DNA from: Aeromonas tecta
Lineage (GTDB): Bacteria; Pseudomonadota; Gammaproteobacteria; Enterobacterales; Aeromonadaceae
Reading direction: 5' to 3'
Length of the DNA: 64,000 bases
NCBI RefSeq assembly: GCF_000820185.1
Contig: NZ_CDCA01000010.1
Location: 1 to 64,000, forward strand
Below are positions 52,831-62,596 of the stretch, piece by piece; positions within the stretch are counted from its first letter, which is position 1, and every line of letters starts with the position of its first letter. The notes below the pieces were generated by a model. It searched no databases. It had not been told where the DNA came from and worked only from the letters and a program-made list of their open reading frames with translations. Position numbers and translations under genes: made by a program.

Positions 52831-54867
52831 ATGAAATACCACCGTCTCGCCCTGACCCCACTCGCCCTGGCCATCGGTGCCCTGCTGCTGACGGGCTGCA
52901 ACGGCAACGACTCCAGCCCCAAACCCACCCAGCCCAGCCTGGGACACCGCACCGTCAGCCTGCTCGAACAAGATGGGCTGCAGTTCAAGGATCTGGATGG
53001 CAGCGGCACTCTCACCCCCTATGAAGACTGGCGCCTCGGCGCCGCCGAGCGGGCCCGGGATCTGGTGGCGCGGCTCAGCCTGGCCCAGAAGGCGGGCCTG
53101 ATGATGCACGGCACCCTGGTACTGGACGGGGAAGGGCGAATCGACCAGAGCGCCATGGACAAGATGCTGAAGACCGACGGGGTCAACACCTTCATCACCC
53201 GCATGGCGGGCGATCCGGCGGCCATTGCCGAGGACAACAACCGTCTGCAGGCCCTGCTGGAAGGGGTGGGGCTCGGCATCCCCATGACCGTCAGCACGGA
53301 TCCCCGCAACCATTTCACCCATGATCCGAAGGCCACCAGCGTCGGCGCCGACGCCTTCTCCCAGTGGCCGGAAACCCTGGGGCTGGCCGCCATCGGTGAC
53401 GCCGCCCTGGTGCAGCGCTTCGGCGATATCGCCCGCCAGGAGTACCGCGCCGTCGGTATCCACGAGGCACTCTCGCCCCAGGCGGATCTCGCGACCGAGC
53501 CACGCTGGGGGCGCATCAACGGCACCTTCGGCGAGAACAACCTGCTGGCTAAATCCCTGGTCAAGGCCTACATCGAGGGCTTCCAGCAGGGGGACAAGGG
53601 GATAGGCAAGGAGAGCGTGATCACAGTCGTCAAGCACTTCGCCGGGGCCGGCCCCCAGAAGGACGGGCTGGATGCCCACAACCCCTGGGGCAAGGAGCAG
53701 GTCTATCCGGGTGGCCAGTTCGCTTATCACCTGGTGCCGTTCGAGGGCGCCTTCGAGGCCAAGGTGGGGGCCGTCATGCCTTACTACGCCCTGCCAGAGG
53801 GACTGACCTATGAGGGCCAGGCCATCGAGGAGGTGGGCTTTGGTTTCAACCGCCAGATCATCACCGACCTGCTGCGCGGTCACTTCGGCTTCAGCGGCGT
53901 GGTATTGAGCGACTGGGGCATCATCAACGATTGCGATACCCGTTGCGAGGAGGGGCTGAGCCAGGCGCAGGTGGATGCCGGCGTCAGTCCCTGGAGCGTG
54001 CCCTTTGGCATGTCCTGGGGGGTGGAGAAGCTGACTAAGGCCCAGCGCTACGCCAAGGCCATCGCCGCCGGGGTGGATCAGTTTGGTGGGGTGGAAGATC
54101 CGGCCCCCTTGCTGGCCGCCGTGCAGAGCGGCCTGGTGACGGAAGCGGCGGTGACCTCGTCGGCGACGCGGATCCTCGAGCAGAAGTTCGAACTGGGGCT
54201 GTTTGAAAACCCCTATGTGGACACTCAGGCGGCGGTCGCCCTGGTGGGCAAGGCCGAGTTCCAGCAAGAGGCACAGGCTGCCCAGGCGGCGGCCCACGTC
54301 CTGCTCAAGAATGAGGGCGCCCTGCTGCCCCTCAAGGCCGAGGGCAAGCGAGTTTACCTGCTCAACGTCAATGCCGAGGTGGCAACTGCCAACGGCTATA
54401 CGGTGGTGACGGATTTGGCCGAGGCGGATCTCGCTATTGCCCGGGTCAATGCGCCGGGTGAGCAGGATCCCCGCTTCCCGTTTGGCAGCATCCACTTCGG
54501 TCAGCTCGGCTTTGCCAGCAGCGATCAGGTGGTGCAGGAGACCGCCCACGAGGGGGTCTATCACGGCGCGGACGACCTGGCGGCCATCCAGACCATAGAG
54601 CAGGCTGGCGTGCCGCTGGTGCTCTCGGTCTATCTGGACAGACCCGCCATCCTGACCGAGGTGGCACCGGCCGCCCAGGTGCTGCTGGCCAACTTCGGCG
54701 CCCTGGATCAGACCCTGTTCGATGTGATCAGTGGCAAGGCCAAGGCCCGTGGCAAGCTGCCCTTCGAGCTGCCCTCCAACTGGCAGGCGGTGCTGAACCA
54801 GGCCTCGGACGTGGCGAGCGACTCGGTCAATCCCCTCTATGCCTATGGCGCAGGGCTGGCTTATTGA
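52831..54867 (+). CDS. GH3 beta-glycosidase lipoprotein
   Basis: The 678-residue protein begins with a lipoprotein signal ([17 protein letters not shown]; lipidated Cys at about residue 22). An EF-hand-like loop [16 protein letters not shown] follows near residues 57-72. Next comes the GH3 catalytic barrel with [15 protein letters not shown] and the nucleophile D361 in [14 protein letters not shown]3 C-terminal domain completes it ([20 protein letters not shown]). It should cleave beta-glucosides or related oligosaccharides at the outer membrane or in the periplasm. AAGGAAGG upstream supports the ATG at 52831. A large open frame on the other strand is only its shadow. Confidence 0.93.
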   Translation: MKYHRLALTPLALAIGALLLTGCNGNDSSPKPTQPSLGHRTVSLLEQDGLQFKDLDGSGTLTPYEDWRLGAAERARDLVARLSLAQKAGLMMHGTLVLDGEGRIDQSAMDKMLKTDGVNTFITRMAGDPAAIAEDNNRLQALLEGVGLGIPMTVSTDPRNHFTHDPKATSVGADAFSQWPETLGLAAIGDAALVQRFGDIARQEYRAVGIHEALSPQADLATEPRWGRINGTFGENNLLAKSLVKAYIEGFQQGDKGIGKESVITVVKHFAGAGPQKDGLDAHNPWGKEQVYPGGQFAYHLVPFEGAFEAKVGAVMPYYALPEGLTYEGQAIEEVGFGFNRQIITDLLRGHFGFSGVVLSDWGIINDCDTRCEEGLSQAQVDAGVSPWSVPFGMSWGVEKLTKAQRYAKAIAAGVDQFGGVEDPAPLLAAVQSGLVTEAAVTSSATRILEQKFELGLFENPYVDTQAAVALVGKAEFQQEAQAAQAAAHVLLKNEGALLPLKAEGKRVYLLNVNAEVATANGYTVVTDLAEADLAIARVNAPGEQDPRFPFGSIHFGQLGFASSDQVVQETAHEGVYHGADDLAAIQTIEQAGVPLVLSVYLDRPAILTEVAPAAQVLLANFGALDQTLFDVISGKAKARGKLPFELPSNWQAVLNQASDVASDSVNPLYAYGAGLAY

Positions 54868-54894
54868 GCCTCCAGGGATCACGACATGATGAAC

Positions 54895-54916
54895 AAGGCG
54901 CCTGCGGGCGCCTTTT
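54895..54916 (+). terminator. Terminator of the GH3 gene
   Basis: AAGGCGCC/GGCGCCTT with a TGCG loop is followed by TTCT, 28 bases after the stop. Confidence 0.85.
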
Positions 54917-55064
54917 CTATGGCAGCTATCTAAGATACCGGTTTGGCGCAAGGGGCAGGCTTGGGCATAATGGCGCCCCACAGCGGCAACGTCAGGTGCC
55001 TTCTCGTTCGTTGCGAATGCGCAGGCAAGCGGATGCTGCCCGCCAACAGTGCAGAGGAGATCTT

Positions 55065-55910
55065 ATGAAATTTATCGGTGCCCACGTCAGTGCGGCCGGC
55101 GGGGTGGAGAACACCATCGCCCGCGCCCAGGCTATCGGGGCCAATGCCTTCGCCCTGTTCACCAAGAACCAGCGCCAGTGGCAGGCGGCGCCCTTGTCAG
55201 AGGCCAGCATTCGCGCCTTCAAGCTGGCCTGTGACAAGGCGGGCTTTCGCCCCGAGCAGATCCTGCCCCACGACAGCTACCTCATCAATCTGGGGCATCC
55301 CGACCCCGATGCGCTGGCCAAGTCCCGGGATGCCTTCCTCGATGAGATGAAGCGCTGCGAGCAGCTCGGGCTCTGTTACCTGAACTTCCATCCCGGCAGC
55401 CATTTGAAGCAGATCCCGGAAGCCGTCAGCCTGAAACTGGTGAGCGAGTCCATCAACTGGGCACTGGAGCGCAGCCAAGGGGTGAGCGCCATCATAGAGA
55501 ACACCGCCGGCCAGGGCACCAATCTCGGCTGGTCGTTCGAACATCTCGCCACCATCATTGACGGCGTGGAAGACAAGAGCCGGGTCGGGGTCTGTTTCGA
55601 TACCTGCCATGCCTTCGCCGCCGGCTATGATCTGCGAACCCCCGAGAGCTGCGCCCAGGTATTTGCGGATTTCGATCGCATCGTCGGCTTTGAGTATCTG
55701 AAAGGGATGCATATCAACGGCGCCAAGTGCACCTTCGGCAGCCGGGTGGATCGCCACCACAGCTTGCAACAGGGCAACCTCGGCGAGGCGGTGTTCCACC
55801 ACATCATGAACGACGCCCGCTTCGATGGCATTCCACTGATCCTCGAGACCATCGACGAGTCCATCTGGGCAGATGAAATCCGCTGGCTGCGTAGCCTGAC
55901 CAAGGCGTAA
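55065..55910 (+). CDS. nfo: Endonuclease IV (AP endonuclease)
   Basis: This 281-residue protein starts [20 protein letters not shown], characteristic of Nfo. The zinc-site motifs [36 protein letters not shown] and [10 protein letters not shown] all follow in order. It cleaves abasic sites in DNA during base excision repair. GAGGAG six bases before the ATG at 55065 fixes the start; a longer frame upstream crosses the terminator of the GH3 gene and is not real. Confidence 0.97.
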   Translation: MKFIGAHVSAAGGVENTIARAQAIGANAFALFTKNQRQWQAAPLSEASIRAFKLACDKAGFRPEQILPHDSYLINLGHPDPDALAKSRDAFLDEMKRCEQLGLCYLNFHPGSHLKQIPEAVSLKLVSESINWALERSQGVSAIIENTAGQGTNLGWSFEHLATIIDGVEDKSRVGVCFDTCHAFAAGYDLRTPESCAQVFADFDRIVGFEYLKGMHINGAKCTFGSRVDRHHSLQQGNLGEAVFHHIMNDARFDGIPLILETIDESIWADEIRWLRSLTKA

Positions 55911-55962
55911 CAAACTCGCCAAGGCGTAAGGTCACGGTCAGGACATTCAACAAGGAAACAAG

Positions 55963-56973
55963 ATGCAAGCAAAGGGAAAGACAGCGCCACTGCGCTGGGG
56001 AATCGCCGGCGCGGGGGCCATTGCCCGACGATTCTGCCGTGACGTCAACCAGCATGGGGCCTTGGGGCAGGTGGTGGCGATCGCCGCCCGGGATCAGAGG
56101 CGGGCGCAGATCTTTGCCGACGAGCAAGGCCTGCCGCTTGCCTTTGGCAGCTATCAGGCACTGGCACAGAGCCTCGAGGTTGACGCCGTCTATGTGGCGG
56201 TGATCCACCCACAGCATGCTGCCCTGATCAAAGAGATGTTGCTGGCGGGCAAGCACGTGCTGGTGGAGAAACCGGCGGTGACCCGGCAGGAGGATTGGGA
56301 TGCCCTAGTGGCGCTCGCCCATGAACGGGGTCTCCTGCTGCTCGAAGCCATGAAGGTGATGTGCTTCCCCGCCATGCGCACCCTGCTTGCCCGTTTGCCT
56401 GAATTGCCTGGCCCCCTGTCCCTGCGCGCGGCCTTCGGCTCGGTGCAGCCCCGCGAGGGCAAGCTGTTCGATCCTGCCCTGGAGGGGGGCGCCGCCTGGG
56501 ATGTGGGGGTCTATCCGCTCTGGCTCTATGCCGCCTTTTGCAGGCAGTTGGGGCTGGAAGCTGGCGAGCCCGAGGTGCTTCTGCAGCGCTCGCCCGGGGA
56601 GGTAGATTTGAGCGCAGACTTTGCCTTCGACGGGGCGATCAGGGCCGAGCTGGGCGCTTCCATCATAGAGGATCTGGACAAGGCCGCTTACCTGAGTGGG
56701 GAGTGGGGCGGTGAGCCCTGGACCCTGATCATCGAGGGCAAGTGGTGGAATCCGCAAGGGGTGCGCTGGCTCTCGGGGGCGCCTGACGCCACCTGGGCGC
56801 AGGAGATCTGCGAGCCGGTAGCAGGAGGTGGTATGCAGCACGAGGCGGATCACTTCGCCCACTGCGTTGCCGAAGGTCTGCTGGACTCTGCCTGGCTGCC
56901 CCAGGCCCTGACCCGTCAGGTGCTGGGCTGGGTCGAGGGAGGGCTCTCGTCCGCTCCCGACGAAAAAGCGTGA
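55963..56973 (+). CDS. Gfo/Idh/MocA-family oxidoreductase
   Basis: The 336-residue protein has an N-terminal Rossmann motif RWGIAGAGAIARRFCRDV and the catalytic-lysine motif GKHVLVEKPAVTRQED. An alpha/beta substrate domain follows (EGGAAWDVGVYPLWLYAAFC). These enzymes oxidise sugars, polyols or trans-dihydrodiols with NAD(P). The substrate is unknown. It lies 52 bases downstream of nfo on the same strand and could be co-transcribed. AAGGAAAC precedes the ATG. Confidence 0.9.
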   Translation: MQAKGKTAPLRWGIAGAGAIARRFCRDVNQHGALGQVVAIAARDQRRAQIFADEQGLPLAFGSYQALAQSLEVDAVYVAVIHPQHAALIKEMLLAGKHVLVEKPAVTRQEDWDALVALAHERGLLLLEAMKVMCFPAMRTLLARLPELPGPLSLRAAFGSVQPREGKLFDPALEGGAAWDVGVYPLWLYAAFCRQLGLEAGEPEVLLQRSPGEVDLSADFAFDGAIRAELGASIIEDLDKAAYLSGEWGGEPWTLIIEGKWWNPQGVRWLSGAPDATWAQEICEPVAGGGMQHEADHFAHCVAEGLLDSAWLPQALTRQVLGWVEGGLSSAPDEKA

Positions 56974-57002
56974 TCAGCCGATCGGGTGTTGGCTTGATCA
57001 AT

Positions 57003-57024
57003 TGAGGGCGCCGCGGCGCCCTCA
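57003..57024. terminator. 22-bp perfect palindrome after the Gfo/Idh gene
   Basis: The arms TGAGGGCGCCG and CGGCGCCCTCA are directly adjacent, making a perfect 22-bp palindrome between converging genes. There is no U-tract. It probably acts as a weak bidirectional terminator when folded as RNA. Confidence 0.55.
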
Positions 57025-57079
57025 GTCATTGATGCAAGGCGGCACCCGCGCTGCGGCTTACCTTTGCCGCGCCATGGCA

Positions 57080-57979
57080 TCACGCCTCGGAAGGTTGGGG
57101 GAGCTGCTGATGGCGGCAAAATGCCAGGAAGCGGCGCAGCGAGGCGGAGTGGTACTTCTGCTTGTGCCAAACGAGGGAGAGCTGGCGCGGGAAGCGGCGG
57201 CTCGGGGTCAGCGCCACTAGGCGACCGCACTGCAGCCGGTCCGAGACCGCGAGGCGGGAGATAAAGGAGAGGCCGAGGCCATGCTCCACCGCCAGCATCA
57301 CCGCCTCCAGGGTGTTGAGCTCGAGCCCGGCCTGCCAGCGCGGCAATTTGGGCTGGATCTGTTGCTCAAACTGCTCGCGGCTGCCGGATTGGGGCTCGCG
57401 CAGCACCCAGGTCTCGCCGCCGAGCTGACCGAGGGGCAGCTCCAGTCGTCCCGCCAGCGGATGATGGGGCGGTGCGACGATCAGCATCTCATCCTCGAGC
57501 CAGGGCTCGCTCACCAGATCCGGGTGATGGTTCTCCCCCTCGATCAGCGCCAGATCCAGTTCGAAGTTGGCCAGGGCGTGGCACAGGATATGGGTGTTGG
57601 CGATGGTCACTCTGGGCGGCAATCCCAGCTCACTCGCGCTGTCTGCCAACAGGCTCGGCAGCAGGTAGTTGCCGATGGTCTGGCTGGCACCGAGCCGCAG
57701 CTGGCCGCTCGGCTCGGCATCTGGGCGAAACAGCTGCTCTATCTCCTGCATCCGGGTCAATAGCTCCTCGGCGGCCGGTTGCAGCAGGCGTCCCTCGTTG
57801 TTGAGCTGCAGCCTGGGGTGGACACGGTCAAACAGCGGGGTGGCGAGCTGGCGCTCCAGCTCCTGCAACGACTGGGAGACGGCACCCTTGCTCAGGAAGA
57901 GCTCGTTGGCCGCCAGCCCCAGGTTGCCGTGGCGGGCGATGGTGGCGAACACCTTGAGTTGTTGCAGGGTCAGCTTCAT
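57080..57979 (-). CDS. LysR-family regulator (YeiE-like)
   Basis: This 299-residue protein has the LysR winged helix at residues 1-60 (LTLQQLKVFATIARHGNLGL, LFLSKGAVSQSLQELERQLA). The effector domain begins near GQLRLGASQTIGNYLLPSLL, a pattern shared with YeiE and CysB-like groups. It is divergent from a TDT-family transporter gene and probably controls it. A TATCG-TAAA-CGATA repeat in between may be its site. Confidence 0.88.
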   Translation of the reverse strand: MKLTLQQLKVFATIARHGNLGLAANELFLSKGAVSQSLQELERQLATPLFDRVHPRLQLNNEGRLLQPAAEELLTRMQEIEQLFRPDAEPSGQLRLGASQTIGNYLLPSLLADSASELGLPPRVTIANTHILCHALANFELDLALIEGENHHPDLVSEPWLEDEMLIVAPPHHPLAGRLELPLGQLGGETWVLREPQSGSREQFEQQIQPKLPRWQAGLELNTLEAVMLAVEHGLGLSFISRLAVSDRLQCGRLVALTPSRRFPRQLSLVWHKQKYHSASLRRFLAFCRHQQLPQPSEA

Positions 57980-58019
57980 GTGTTTAGTTTTCCTTAACGC
58001 TTAATTCAATTCATTTAGA

Positions 58020-58033
58020 TATCGTAAACGATA
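58020..58033. promoter_or_regulatory. Inverted repeat between LysR and TDT transporter genes
   Basis: TATCGTAAACGATA has perfect 5-bp arms around TAAA, in the AT-rich 100-bp divergent region. It is a possible LysR-protein or promoter element; the evidence is position and symmetry only. Confidence 0.4.
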
Positions 58034-58081
58034 GAGCCCCATTATCCTATGCCCATCGTCACCAAGAAGAGGGTATCAGAC

Positions 58082-59062
58082 ATGATTGCAAGAACCCGTC
58101 GCTCACTGGCCTCTGCCCCGACCCCCATGGCCGGGCTGGCCCTCGGGATTGCCAGTCTCGGCTGGTGCTGGGAAAACGCCGGTCAGTTTGATGGCCGCCT
58201 GCAGTTGCTGGGAGGTGCCATCGCCGCCGTGCTGCTCCTGATCCTCACCTTCAAGTTTGTGTTGCACCCGCGTCTGCTGTGGCAGGATCTCGCGCACCCC
58301 GTGGTCGGCAGCGTGGTACCGACCTATGCCATGGGCACCATGGTGGTCTCCAAGGCGGTGGGTCTCTTGGCGCCGGCCCTGGGGCAGGGGCTCTGGCTGT
58401 TTGGGGTGATCCTTCACCTCTTGTTCCTGGCCACCTTCATCTGGCACCGTGCCAAGGCGTTCGAGCTCCATCACATGGTGCCGAGCTGGTTCGTGCCGCC
58501 GGTCGGGATCATCGTCGCCGACGTCGCCTATCCGGGTGGCCCCTTCGCCGAGCTGGCCAACGTCCTGCTCTGGTTTGGCATGATCTGCTATGGTCTGATG
58601 CTGCCGCTGATGCTCTATCGCCTCATCTTCAGCCATGAGGTGCCGGACGCCGCCAAGCCGACTATCGCCATCCTGGCCGCGCCCGCCAGTCTGTCGCTTG
58701 CCGGCTACCTGACCGTGAGCGAGGATCCGTCGTTGCTGCTGGTGGCTACCCTGCTCGGGATCGCCATCCTGATGACCGGCATCATCTACCTGGCCTTCAT
58801 CAAGCTGTTGCGTCTGCCGTTCTCGCCGGGCTTTGCCGCCTTCACCTTCCCGCTGGTGATCGGTGCCACCGCGCTGTTCAAGGTGGCTCACCTGCTGGCA
58901 CAGTGGCCAGAGGGGGCTCACTATGCCGAGCAAGTCAGCCAGCTGGCTCACCTCGAGCTCGGTGCGGCCACCCTGATCGTCGGCTATGTGGCGCTGCGTT
59001 ACCTGATGTTCTTCTTGCCGCTGGGGCCGCGTTCACTGGGGGATCAACTGGTACACCGTTGA
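58082..59062 (+). CDS. TDT-family transporter (TehA/Mae1/SLAC1-like)
   Basis: The 326-residue protein has about ten membrane segments. It opens with TPMAGLALGIASLGWCWEN and contains PVVGSVVPTYAMGTMVVSKA and MVPSWFVPPVGIIVADVAYP, features of the tellurite-resistance/dicarboxylate transporter family. Such channels or exporters move anions such as sulfite, malate or chloride. The ATG at 58082 has AGGG about eight bases upstream; the alternative at 58049 has none. A LysR-family gene is divergent from it. Confidence 0.87.
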   Translation: MIARTRRSLASAPTPMAGLALGIASLGWCWENAGQFDGRLQLLGGAIAAVLLLILTFKFVLHPRLLWQDLAHPVVGSVVPTYAMGTMVVSKAVGLLAPALGQGLWLFGVILHLLFLATFIWHRAKAFELHHMVPSWFVPPVGIIVADVAYPGGPFAELANVLLWFGMICYGLMLPLMLYRLIFSHEVPDAAKPTIAILAAPASLSLAGYLTVSEDPSLLLVATLLGIAILMTGIIYLAFIKLLRLPFSPGFAAFTFPLVIGATALFKVAHLLAQWPEGAHYAEQVSQLAHLELGAATLIVGYVALRYLMFFLPLGPRSLGDQLVHR

Positions 59063-59110
59063 GCCACAGAGTGGTGCCAAGTCTGGCCAAGCCAAGTTTG
59101 ATCTGAGCAA

Positions 59111-59137
59111 CAAACACCCCGCCTTGCGGGGTGTTTG
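59111..59137 (+). terminator. Terminator-like hairpin after the TDT transporter gene
   Basis: CAAACACCCCGC/GCGGGGTGTTTG is a perfect 12-bp stem with a CTT loop. The stem itself supplies A- and T-rich ends, but there is no long U-tract. Confidence 0.75.
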
Positions 59138-59246
59138 GCTTGGGCGCTATGATGGGGCGCGTATTCAGGCGACATTAAGGTCGCTTTAACTGGTAATACC
59201 TGTCAGGATTGCCATAATTGCCCATTTTCATGACTTGATTGTATCC

Positions 59247-60236
59247 ATGTCCTCCCAAGATCCTGTGTTTGACTCCTCCTTTCAGTCCCGTCTGCTGCAC
59301 CCACGTTACTGGTTGAGCTGGCTGGCCCTCGGCGCCCTCTGTGTGCTCGCTTACGTGCCGCCGCGCTGGCGCGACAAGCTGGCGGATGCCCTGGCGCCGC
59401 TGGTGCTCAAGATCTCGAAAAAACAGGTGTATATCGCCAGAACCAACCTCGCCATCTGCTTTAAAGAGAAAAGCGAGGCCGAGCGTGACGCCATCCTGAT
59501 GACCTCCATTCGGGTCGGCCTCAAGAGTCTGCTCGGTTTCGGCGAATTCACGGTGCGCAGCCCCGCTTACCTGATGCAGCGCATCCAGGTGAGCGGCTGG
59601 GAATACATCGAAGCGGAGCAGGCCGCTGGCCGACCGGTGATCCTGGTGGTGCCTCACAGCTGGCCCATCGACGCGGCCGGTTACTACTTCTCCCAACAGG
59701 GTGTGCCCATGTGCACCATGATGAAGAGCGCCCGCAATCCGGTGTTCGACTGGCACATCAACCACGAGCGGGCCAAGAACGGCTGCCGGGTCTATGAACG
59801 TAGCGCCGGCATCAAGCCGGTGATCAAGGCGGTCAAGTCCGGCCTGAGCTTCTTCTACCTGCCGGATCAGGATCACGGCCGCGAGGCGAGCATCTTTGCT
59901 CCCTTCTTCAATTACCCCAAGGCGACTCTGCCGGCGCTGCCGCGCTTGGTGAAGCTGACCGGCGCCAAAGCGGTACCTGTGCTGGCCTGCTATGACGAGG
60001 CGACCCACTGCTACCGACTGGAGATAGAGGCGCCCTTCGCCGATTACCCAAGCAACGATCTGCTGGCCGACACCTGCCGCATGAACGATTGCGTCGAGCA
60101 GCAGCTGACCCGCCACCCGGGACAGTACATGTGGTTCCTCAAAATCTTCGATACCCGTGAGGATCAGGAGGGGGAAGACGGCCTCTACGAAGAGGGGATC
60201 CGTCGCATCCGCAAGGGACTCTCTCCCCATTCCTGA
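59247..60236 (+). CDS. Lipid A secondary acyltransferase (LpxM/MsbB-like), copy 1
   Basis: This 329-residue protein has one N-terminal membrane helix (YWLSWLALGALCVLAYVP). The catalytic H-x4-D dyad is VVPHSWPID (H137, D142), and DQDHGREASIFAPFF is typical of LpxM/LpxL enzymes. It should add a myristoyl or lauroyl chain to Kdo2-lipid A at the inner membrane. The ATG at 59247 matches the start of its neighbour copy; an upstream TTG is unlikely. It shares about two thirds of its residues with the next gene and has identical motif positions, so the pair is a tandem duplication. Confidence 0.93.
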   Translation: MSSQDPVFDSSFQSRLLHPRYWLSWLALGALCVLAYVPPRWRDKLADALAPLVLKISKKQVYIARTNLAICFKEKSEAERDAILMTSIRVGLKSLLGFGEFTVRSPAYLMQRIQVSGWEYIEAEQAAGRPVILVVPHSWPIDAAGYYFSQQGVPMCTMMKSARNPVFDWHINHERAKNGCRVYERSAGIKPVIKAVKSGLSFFYLPDQDHGREASIFAPFFNYPKATLPALPRLVKLTGAKAVPVLACYDEATHCYRLEIEAPFADYPSNDLLADTCRMNDCVEQQLTRHPGQYMWFLKIFDTREDQEGEDGLYEEGIRRIRKGLSPHS

Positions 60237-60260
60237 ACCCCAACTTAACCCAAAGTTGCA

Positions 60261-60289
60261 AATGGCCCCAAGTGGGCCATTATTTATTT
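60261..60289 (+). terminator. Terminator between the two acyltransferase genes
   Basis: AATGGCCC/GGGCCATT with a short loop is followed by ATTTATTT, 25 bases after the first stop. The two copies are therefore probably separate transcription units. Confidence 0.75.
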
Positions 60290-60397
60290 CTAACTAGTCT
60301 GATCAGTGACTTGGCGCGGGCCCTTGCGGGCTCCAGGGTAGAAATAAATGTCAGGATCACTAAAATAACCCTCTGTTTTGATGATTCGATGGCGACT

Positions 60398-61384
60398 ATG
60401 TCCGCACAAGATCCGGTGTTCGACACCTCATTTCATCCCGGTCTGCTCAACCCACGCTGGTGGGGGAGTTGGCTGGCACTCGGCTTGCTGTTCCTGCTGG
60501 CCTGGATCCCTGCTCGTTATCGGGATCGGCTGGCCGATGGGGTGGCCCCCATGCTGCTGCGCTACTCCAAAAAGCAGGCCTATATCGCCGAGACCAATCT
60601 CAAGATCTGCTTCCCCGAACTGGACGAGGCCGGGCGCGAGGCCCTGTTGCTCAAGTCCATCCGCACCGGCCTCAAGACCTTCATGGGCTTTGGTGAGCTC
60701 ACCTGGCGCAGCAAGGCGTTTCTCAAGGGGCGTATCAAGGTGCGCGGCTGGGAGCATATTGCCGCCGAGCTGGCCGCCGGTCGCCCCATGATCCTGGTGG
60801 TACCCCACACCTGGGCGGTGGATACCATAGGCCGTTACCTGACCGATGAGGGGGTGCCGATGTGCACCATGATGAAGAGCCCCAAGGATCCGGTGTTTGA
60901 CTGGTACATCAACCGCGAGCGCAGCAAGGGTGGCCGGGTCTATGAGCGCAGCGTCGGCATCAAGCCGGCCATCAAGGCACTGCGCGCCGGTGACAGTTTC
61001 TTCTACCTGCCGGATCAGGATCATGGCCGGGAGGCGAGCATCTTCGTGCCCTTTTTCGGCCACCCCAAGGCGACCCTGCCTGCGTTGCCCAAGCTGGTGA
61101 AGCTGACCGGTGCCAGCGCGGTGCCCATCCTTGCCTGCTATGACGAAGATGAACACTGCTATCGGTTGGAGGTGGAGCCCCCCTTCGACCCTTATCCCAC
61201 GGCGGATCTGGTGGCGGACGTCAACACCATGAACCGTATGGTGGAGCAGCAGCTTGGCCGCTTCCCCGAACAGTACATGTGGTTTCTCAAGATCTTCGAG
61301 ACTCAGGAACATCAGGAGGGCGAGGAGGGTTTCTATGAGGAGGGGATCCGGCGTGTTCGGCGGGGGCTGCCACCCGAGCCTTGA
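60398..61384 (+). CDS. Lipid A secondary acyltransferase (LpxM/MsbB-like), copy 2
   Basis: The 328-residue protein has the same architecture as copy 1: helix WWGSWLALGLLFLLAWIP, dyad VVPHTWAVD (H137, D142) and DQDHGREASIFVPFF. The two copies differ most in the first 130 residues and in the charged tail. They may have different acyl-chain or acceptor preference, or be expressed under different conditions. The ATG at 60398 aligns with copy 1; an ATG three codons earlier is also possible, and the open frame extends upstream over the terminator. Confidence 0.93.
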   Translation: MSAQDPVFDTSFHPGLLNPRWWGSWLALGLLFLLAWIPARYRDRLADGVAPMLLRYSKKQAYIAETNLKICFPELDEAGREALLLKSIRTGLKTFMGFGELTWRSKAFLKGRIKVRGWEHIAAELAAGRPMILVVPHTWAVDTIGRYLTDEGVPMCTMMKSPKDPVFDWYINRERSKGGRVYERSVGIKPAIKALRAGDSFFYLPDQDHGREASIFVPFFGHPKATLPALPKLVKLTGASAVPILACYDEDEHCYRLEVEPPFDPYPTADLVADVNTMNRMVEQQLGRFPEQYMWFLKIFETQEHQEGEEGFYEEGIRRVRRGLPPEP

Positions 61385-61566
61385 ACCGGCAGTCCACCGG
61401 TGGGTTGTGTTGTCCGCGGGGCTTTCATAGCGTGGGCATGATAAAGGCTCGTTTGTCCCCTGTTAATGTGCCGTCCTGCCGAGTCGGGCCGGGGCTTGCA
61501 GGGGATCCTGGCGCAGCAGGAAGGGAAGAGAGTAAAGCAGGCTGATGGCGGGCACGCTCGTGCTAC

Positions 61567-61599
61567 GCAAACAAGGTGCAAACAAGGTGCAAATAAGGT
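61567..61599 (+). repeat. Three 11-bp direct repeats upstream of the RIO kinase gene
   Basis: GCAAACAAGGT occurs twice exactly and once as GCAAATAAGGT, head to tail, ending 12 bases before the start codon. Each contains AAGGT, so the array multiplies a Shine-Dalgarno-like sequence. Confidence 0.85.
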
Positions 61600-61611
61600 A
61601 AAAGGGCGGTC

Positions 61612-62472
61612 ATGAAAATTCCAAATCGAATCCAACCTCTGGTTGATGACGGCCTGGTCGACGATGTCATCAGCCGGCTGATGAGCGGCAAAGAAGCCGA
61701 CGTCTATGTAGTGCGCTGCGGCGACGAGATCCGCTGCGCCAAAGTCTATAAAGAGGCGAGCAAACGCAGCTTCAAACAGGCCGTGGTCTATCAGGAAGGG
61801 CGCAAGGTACGCAACAGCCGCAGCGCCCGCGCCATGGAGAAGGGTTCCAAGTACGGTCGCAAGCAGCACGAAGAGGTGTGGCAGAACACCGAGGTGGACG
61901 CCCTGTTCAAGCTGGCCGCCGCCGGTGTGCGGGTGCCTCAGCCCTATGTCTGCCTGGACGGTGTGCTGCTGATGGAGCTCATCACCGACGAAGATGGCAA
62001 TGTGGCGCCGCGTCTGAACGATGTGGCACTCACCGCCGAGCAGGCCCTCATCGATCACGCCAAGGTGATCCGCTACGTGGTGCGCATGCTCTGCGCCGGC
62101 CTCATTCACGGGGATCTCTCCGAGTTCAACGTGCTGGTGGACCAACATGGTCCCGTCATCATCGATCTGCCCCAGGTGGTGGATGCCGCCGCCAACAACC
62201 AGGCCAAGGCGATGCTGGAGCGGGACGTCAACAACATGCGCAACTACTACGGCATGTACGCCCCCGAGCTGCTCAAGACCCGTTATGCCAAGGAGATGTG
62301 GGCGCTGTTCGAAGATGGCAAACTCAGCCCGGAATCCGAGCTGACCGGCCTGTTCGAGGAGAGCAGCGAAGCCATCGATCTCAGTGCGGTGCTGCACGAG
62401 ATCGAGAGTGCGGAGGAGGAGGCGATGGAACGCCGTGCCCGCTTGAAGGCCGAGCAGGAAGAAGAGTTCTGA
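61612..62472 (+). CDS. Bacterial RIO-type serine protein kinase
   Basis: This 286-residue protein has the RIO1-like features LMSGKEADVYVVRCGDEIRC, then AKVYKE (nucleotide-binding lysine). The catalytic loop is LIHGDLSEFNVLV and the metal-binding IIDLPQVVD. A C-terminal acidic and basic tail ends in EQEEEF. Bacterial homologues (PA4780 type) are poorly studied but keep all catalytic residues; targets here are unknown. The AGGGCGG just before the ATG may be the ribosome site, with an 11-bp repeat array immediately upstream. Confidence 0.93.
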   Translation: MKIPNRIQPLVDDGLVDDVISRLMSGKEADVYVVRCGDEIRCAKVYKEASKRSFKQAVVYQEGRKVRNSRSARAMEKGSKYGRKQHEEVWQNTEVDALFKLAAAGVRVPQPYVCLDGVLLMELITDEDGNVAPRLNDVALTAEQALIDHAKVIRYVVRMLCAGLIHGDLSEFNVLVDQHGPVIIDLPQVVDAAANNQAKAMLERDVNNMRNYYGMYAPELLKTRYAKEMWALFEDGKLSPESELTGLFEESSEAIDLSAVLHEIESAEEEAMERRARLKAEQEEEF

Positions 62473-62521
62473 TGATGGATGGAGGCGGGCGCATTGCCGC
62501 TCCGCCTTAACCTTCTCGCAT

Positions 62522-62550
62522 AAAAAAGAGCGCCATTGGCGCTCTTTTTT
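62522..62550. terminator. Bidirectional terminator between RIO kinase and pirin genes
   Basis: AAAAAAGAGCGCC/GGCGCTCTTTTTT is a perfect 13-bp stem with an ATT loop. The A-run and T-run provide U-tracts for both converging genes. Confidence 0.93.
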
Positions 62551-62596
62551 ATTTGGGACCCGCAGTTGGATTGACGTGGCACCATGCTCGCCGGGA

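Noticed and set aside
52717..54981. 754-residue open frame on the minus strand
   Set aside because: It lies exactly opposite the GH3 gene and its sequence (His/Gly/Gln-rich) shows no family motif. It is a by-product of high-G+C codon usage.
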